6,602 nt of DNA, taken from an archaeon. Lineage in GTDB: Archaea; Micrarchaeota; Micrarchaeia; Norongarragalinales; SBBD01. Below are positions 4,420-6,602 of the stretch, one piece after another (position 1 is the stretch's first letter; each line of letters opens with the position of its first letter). The position numbers and the translations under genes are program-made. The notes under the pieces are model-generated. The model made no database searches. It was not told the origin of the DNA and saw nothing but the letters and a program-made list of their open reading frames with translations. The stretch is taken from contig SBBD01000085.1 in the NCBI GenBank assembly GCA_005239845.1, forward strand, positions 1 to 6,602, in the 5' to 3' direction.

Positions 4420-6036
4420 ATGGCAGCCAAGAGGATACGGCAGAAGATGGAAGAATCGCCACTCACGCTTCGCGCGCTCGTTCTGGGCGCCATTCTTTCC
4501 ATCCTTGTTGGCATGTATTCCGCCTATGCAGGACTCAAGATTGGAGGCGTGTACTGGCCCATCATCACGACGTCCCTCATCGCACTCGCCCTGCTCAAGC
4601 TGTTCGGCAAGACGAACAAGAACGAAGTAAACGTGCTGCAAACCGCGGCCAATACGGGAGGCTTGCTTGCCGCCGGCCTCATTTTCACGATTCCCGCCAT
4701 TTGGCTCTTGGGACTCGACATCAGCTTGTGGGACGTGTTCTGGATTGCGCTCATCGGGGGAGGCACGGGCCTCATCTTTTCCGTCCCCTTGCGCAAGCAA
4801 CTGATTGAAAGGGACAAGCTGCCTTACCCGGATGGCACGGCGGCAGCCGCATTGATTGAGGCAGGAGATAGGGGCGGAAAACAAGCGGGTACCTTGCTCA
4901 AATCCTTGAGCATCGGAGGCATTTTTGCAGTAATAAGGGACTATCTTGCCTTGATTCCTTCCTACGTAAACCTGGAAACCTTGAAAGCATCTTTTGCCAA
5001 CGTCTTTTCTTTAGGCTCTTCCATTTCCTTGATTCCGTTTTCCGGAGGCTATCTCATCGGCCCCCGGTTCACGTTCGCCTGGTTTTTGGGCGCCCTGGTG
5101 ACGTACTTCCTGCTTGTCCCCTATTTCCTCGCGCAAGGAGCAGCTGACAAGTTTTCGGTTGTGATTGAGATAGCCAAACCCCTCGGCGTAGGCATCGTGT
5201 TCGGGGGAGCCATCGCCTATTTCGTGCTGCATGGCTTGGGAGCGCTTTCCCGCATCGTAAGGGAATGGGATGCCACCAAGCAGAGCAAGGGAGCCGGGTT
5301 CGCGCTCATCGTTGCAACGGGAATTCTCACCATCATCACGGACATGAATGCCCCACTTGCCGTGTTGGCCATGATTGGCGCCTTCATCATGGCCTTCGTG
5401 GCCGCGAGAGTCACGGGAGAACTCAACGTGGACCCCCTCGAGATCTTCGCGTTCCTGGTAATGTTGCTGGCCAAACTGCTGCTGGGCTTCAACGCATTGT
5501 ATTTGGTGGTATTGGCGGCAGTAGTAGCCATTGCTGCCGGAACGGCAGGAGACATCATGCAGGACTTGAAGACCGGCCATCTTTTGGGAACCAAGCCGGA
5601 ACACCAGGTCGTGGCGCAGCTCGTGGGCTTGTTTGCCGCCGCGCTCGTTATGGGAGGCGTGATTTTTGCCTTGCATGCGACGCAAGGCATCGGTTCGGTT
5701 AACTTGCCTGCGCCGCAAGCGGTTGCGCTCCAGCAAATCCTTTCCACTCCAGGCATTTCTTCCGCCATGCAACTGGGTATAGTGGTCGGCCTCGCCCTTA
5801 CCCTCCTCACGCATTTCTCTGGCTGGGGAATCGCGAGCATCGCTTTCGGCATCGGCTTGTACGTGCCCATAGAGCTTTCCTTCCCGCTCTTTATTGGAGG
5901 CATGATTCGCTGGTGGGCGGAGAAGCGGAAGTTGCACGAAAAGGGCATGCTGTATGCCGCGGGCTTCATTGCCGGAGAAGGCCTCATCGGCGTCATCCTG
6001 GCCTTGCTCGGGTTCTTTGCGCTGGTCGGGTTGTAA
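4420..6036 (+). CDS. OPT-family transporter (oligopeptide / metal-chelate type)
   Basis: The 538-residue protein is an integral membrane transporter with roughly fifteen hydrophobic segments and a short cytoplasmic-looking basic N-terminus (MAAKRIRQKMEESP). Family hallmarks are the loop KLPYPDGTAAAALIEAG (133-149), equivalent to the LPYPEGxA signature of OPT/YSL proteins. Others are ARVTGELNVDPLEIF (329-343), GDIMQDLKTGHLLGTKPEHQ (377-396), and GIGLYVPIELSFPLFIGGMI (477-496) near the C-terminus. OPT proteins import oligopeptides, glutathione-type peptides or metal-chelate complexes with protons. The substrate of prokaryotic members cannot be read from sequence. It is complete, though at the short end for the family. 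The start is fixed by the GGAGG site. It stands alone behind its own promoter; a kinase-like gene follows 75 nt downstream on the same strand. Confidence 0.93.
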   Translation: MAAKRIRQKMEESPLTLRALVLGAILSILVGMYSAYAGLKIGGVYWPIITTSLIALALLKLFGKTNKNEVNVLQTAANTGGLLAAGLIFTIPAIWLLGLDISLWDVFWIALIGGGTGLIFSVPLRKQLIERDKLPYPDGTAAAALIEAGDRGGKQAGTLLKSLSIGGIFAVIRDYLALIPSYVNLETLKASFANVFSLGSSISLIPFSGGYLIGPRFTFAWFLGALVTYFLLVPYFLAQGAADKFSVVIEIAKPLGVGIVFGGAIAYFVLHGLGALSRIVREWDATKQSKGAGFALIVATGILTIITDMNAPLAVLAMIGAFIMAFVAARVTGELNVDPLEIFAFLVMLLAKLLLGFNALYLVVLAAVVAIAAGTAGDIMQDLKTGHLLGTKPEHQVVAQLVGLFAAALVMGGVIFALHATQGIGSVNLPAPQAVALQQILSTPGISSAMQLGIVVGLALTLLTHFSGWGIASIAFGIGLYVPIELSFPLFIGGMIRWWAEKRKLHEKGMLYAAGFIAGEGLIGVILALLGFFALVGL

Positions 6037-6074
6037 GTTCTCCACGCCTATCGTTCTACTCGCGCTTCCACCTC

Positions 6075-6081
6075 TTTTTTT
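6075..6081 (+). terminator. Short T-tract after the OPT gene, possibly also a promoter element
   Basis: Seven consecutive T lie 38 nt after the OPT stop, preceded by C-rich sequence, and may terminate its transcript. The following AATT makes TTTTTTAATT, about 30 nt before the ATG at 6112, where a TATA box for a leaderless transcript of the next gene would sit. Either or both readings are possible. Confidence 0.4.
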
Positions 6082-6111
6082 AATTCGTTCACTGAATAGT
6101 CTGTGAGCTAA

Positions 6112-6602
6112 ATGATTGGCGTCGACTTCGGGGCAACGTACACGGACATCGTGTTTTTCCGCAAGGGCAGGTTGCAGGCATACTCTGTTCCCTCAGAAAA
6201 GTTCTCGTGGAAAGTGCTGGAGGAGCTGCTGAAGAACGGAAAAGGCGTCGCGCTAACGGGAGGGGTTGCGGTGGTGGAGAAAAGAAATCCTGGAATTAAG
6301 CGGCTGGAGCTGAAAACTAAAGTAAAACACGTCCCCGAGATAGAGGCCATTGCAGAGGGGGCACGCTTTTTGGCTAAAAAGAAAAAGATGCTGGTAGTGA
6401 ACGTGGGCACGGGGACGCCCCTTGTTTTCGTGGATGGAAACAAGGCCGCGCATGTGGCAGGGACGGGAATCGGGGGAGGAACGCTTGCGGGCTTGGGGAA
6501 ACTGTTATTGAATCTGGAAGTGGAAGAGTTGGAGGCGCTTGCAGAAAAAGGAAAACCGGCCTTGGACTTGACCGTGTTCGACGTGGCAGGAGGAAAAGTG
6601 GG
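6112..6602 (+). CDS. Type II pantothenate kinase-like protein, N-terminal part (cut by window edge)
   Basis: The frame is open from ATG 6112 to the end of the window (163 full codons). It has the acetate/sugar-kinase-like ATPase fold of type II (CoaW/eukaryotic PANK) pantothenate kinases. MIGVDFGATYTDIV is the first phosphate loop. VALTGGVAVV corresponds to the LTGG block. VPEIEAIAEGARFL carries Glu76 where the family has its catalytic Glu (VEFDA in the staphylococcal enzyme). VNVGTGTPLVFVDG and VAGTGIGGGTLAGLGKLL are the second phosphate and adenosine motifs, and LDLTVFDV follows at the expected place. The family would phosphorylate pantothenate in the first step of CoA synthesis. An Arg normally just before the VGG motif, remembered as substrate-binding, is His114 here, so the substrate may differ. 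Only a weak GTGAG precedes the ATG. Fold call is strong; the exact substrate is uncertain. Confidence 0.85.
   Translation, partial: MIGVDFGATYTDIVFFRKGRLQAYSVPSEKFSWKVLEELLKNGKGVALTGGVAVVEKRNPGIKRLELKTKVKHVPEIEAIAEGARFLAKKKKMLVVNVGTGTPLVFVDGNKAAHVAGTGIGGGTLAGLGKLLLNLEVEELEALAEKGKPALDLTVFDVAGGKV

Noticed and set aside
5011..6045. Long minus-strand frames opposite the OPT transporter (also at 4357-4884 and 5217-5996)
   Set aside because: They lie antisense to a clearly recognised membrane protein and have charged, low-complexity translations with no motif. They are shadows of GC-rich codon use.

Overview
This window is archaeal chromosomal DNA. The evidence is an archaeal P1-type ribosomal stalk protein (alanine hinge, Lys/Glu tail, terminal LFG), promoters that look like TATA boxes placed for leaderless or short-leader transcripts, T-tract terminators without hairpins, and GAGG/GGTG-type ribosome-binding sites with about 7-nt spacing. 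The lineage cannot be fixed from sequence reading alone. A DPANN-type archaeon is possible because the gene order is loosely packed and several proteins are orphans, but this is a guess.

Layout. (1) 1-451: the end of a ribosomal stalk operon, with the last codons of a probable L10/P0 gene, the complete P1/L12 gene and a strong T-tract terminator. (2) 592-2332: a two-gene module behind a promoter of nested palindromes. The first gene encodes a winged-helix protein whose C-terminal half resembles a nucleotidyltransferase (NTase) fold with all three catalytic carboxylates replaced. The second encodes an intact AbiEii/DUF6036-like nucleotidyltransferase followed by two helix-turn-helix segments. 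It looks like a toxin-antitoxin or defence-type pair, and it is the most interesting part of the window. (3) 2333-2541: a GC-rich convergent intergenic stretch with hairpins. (4) 2542-3630, minus strand: an unrecognised 362-residue protein. (5) 3661-4124, minus strand: a stand-alone phosphohistidine (PEP-utiliser 'mobile') domain gene, followed downstream by two decayed extra copies of its own 3' end. (6) 4125-4419: a divergent promoter region with one palindromic TATA box that could serve both strands, plus a small 45-residue basic ORF. (7) 4420-6036: an OPT-family membrane transporter. (8) 6112-6602: the start of a type II pantothenate kinase-like gene, cut by the window edge.

Functional links. 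The ribosomal genes and the transporter/kinase genes are housekeeping or metabolic. The 592-2332 module appears inserted between the ribosomal operon and the orphan genes, and it is probably self-regulated. The swivelling-domain gene and the small ORF are divergent and may share a promoter. No tRNA, rRNA, CRISPR array or insertion sequence was found.
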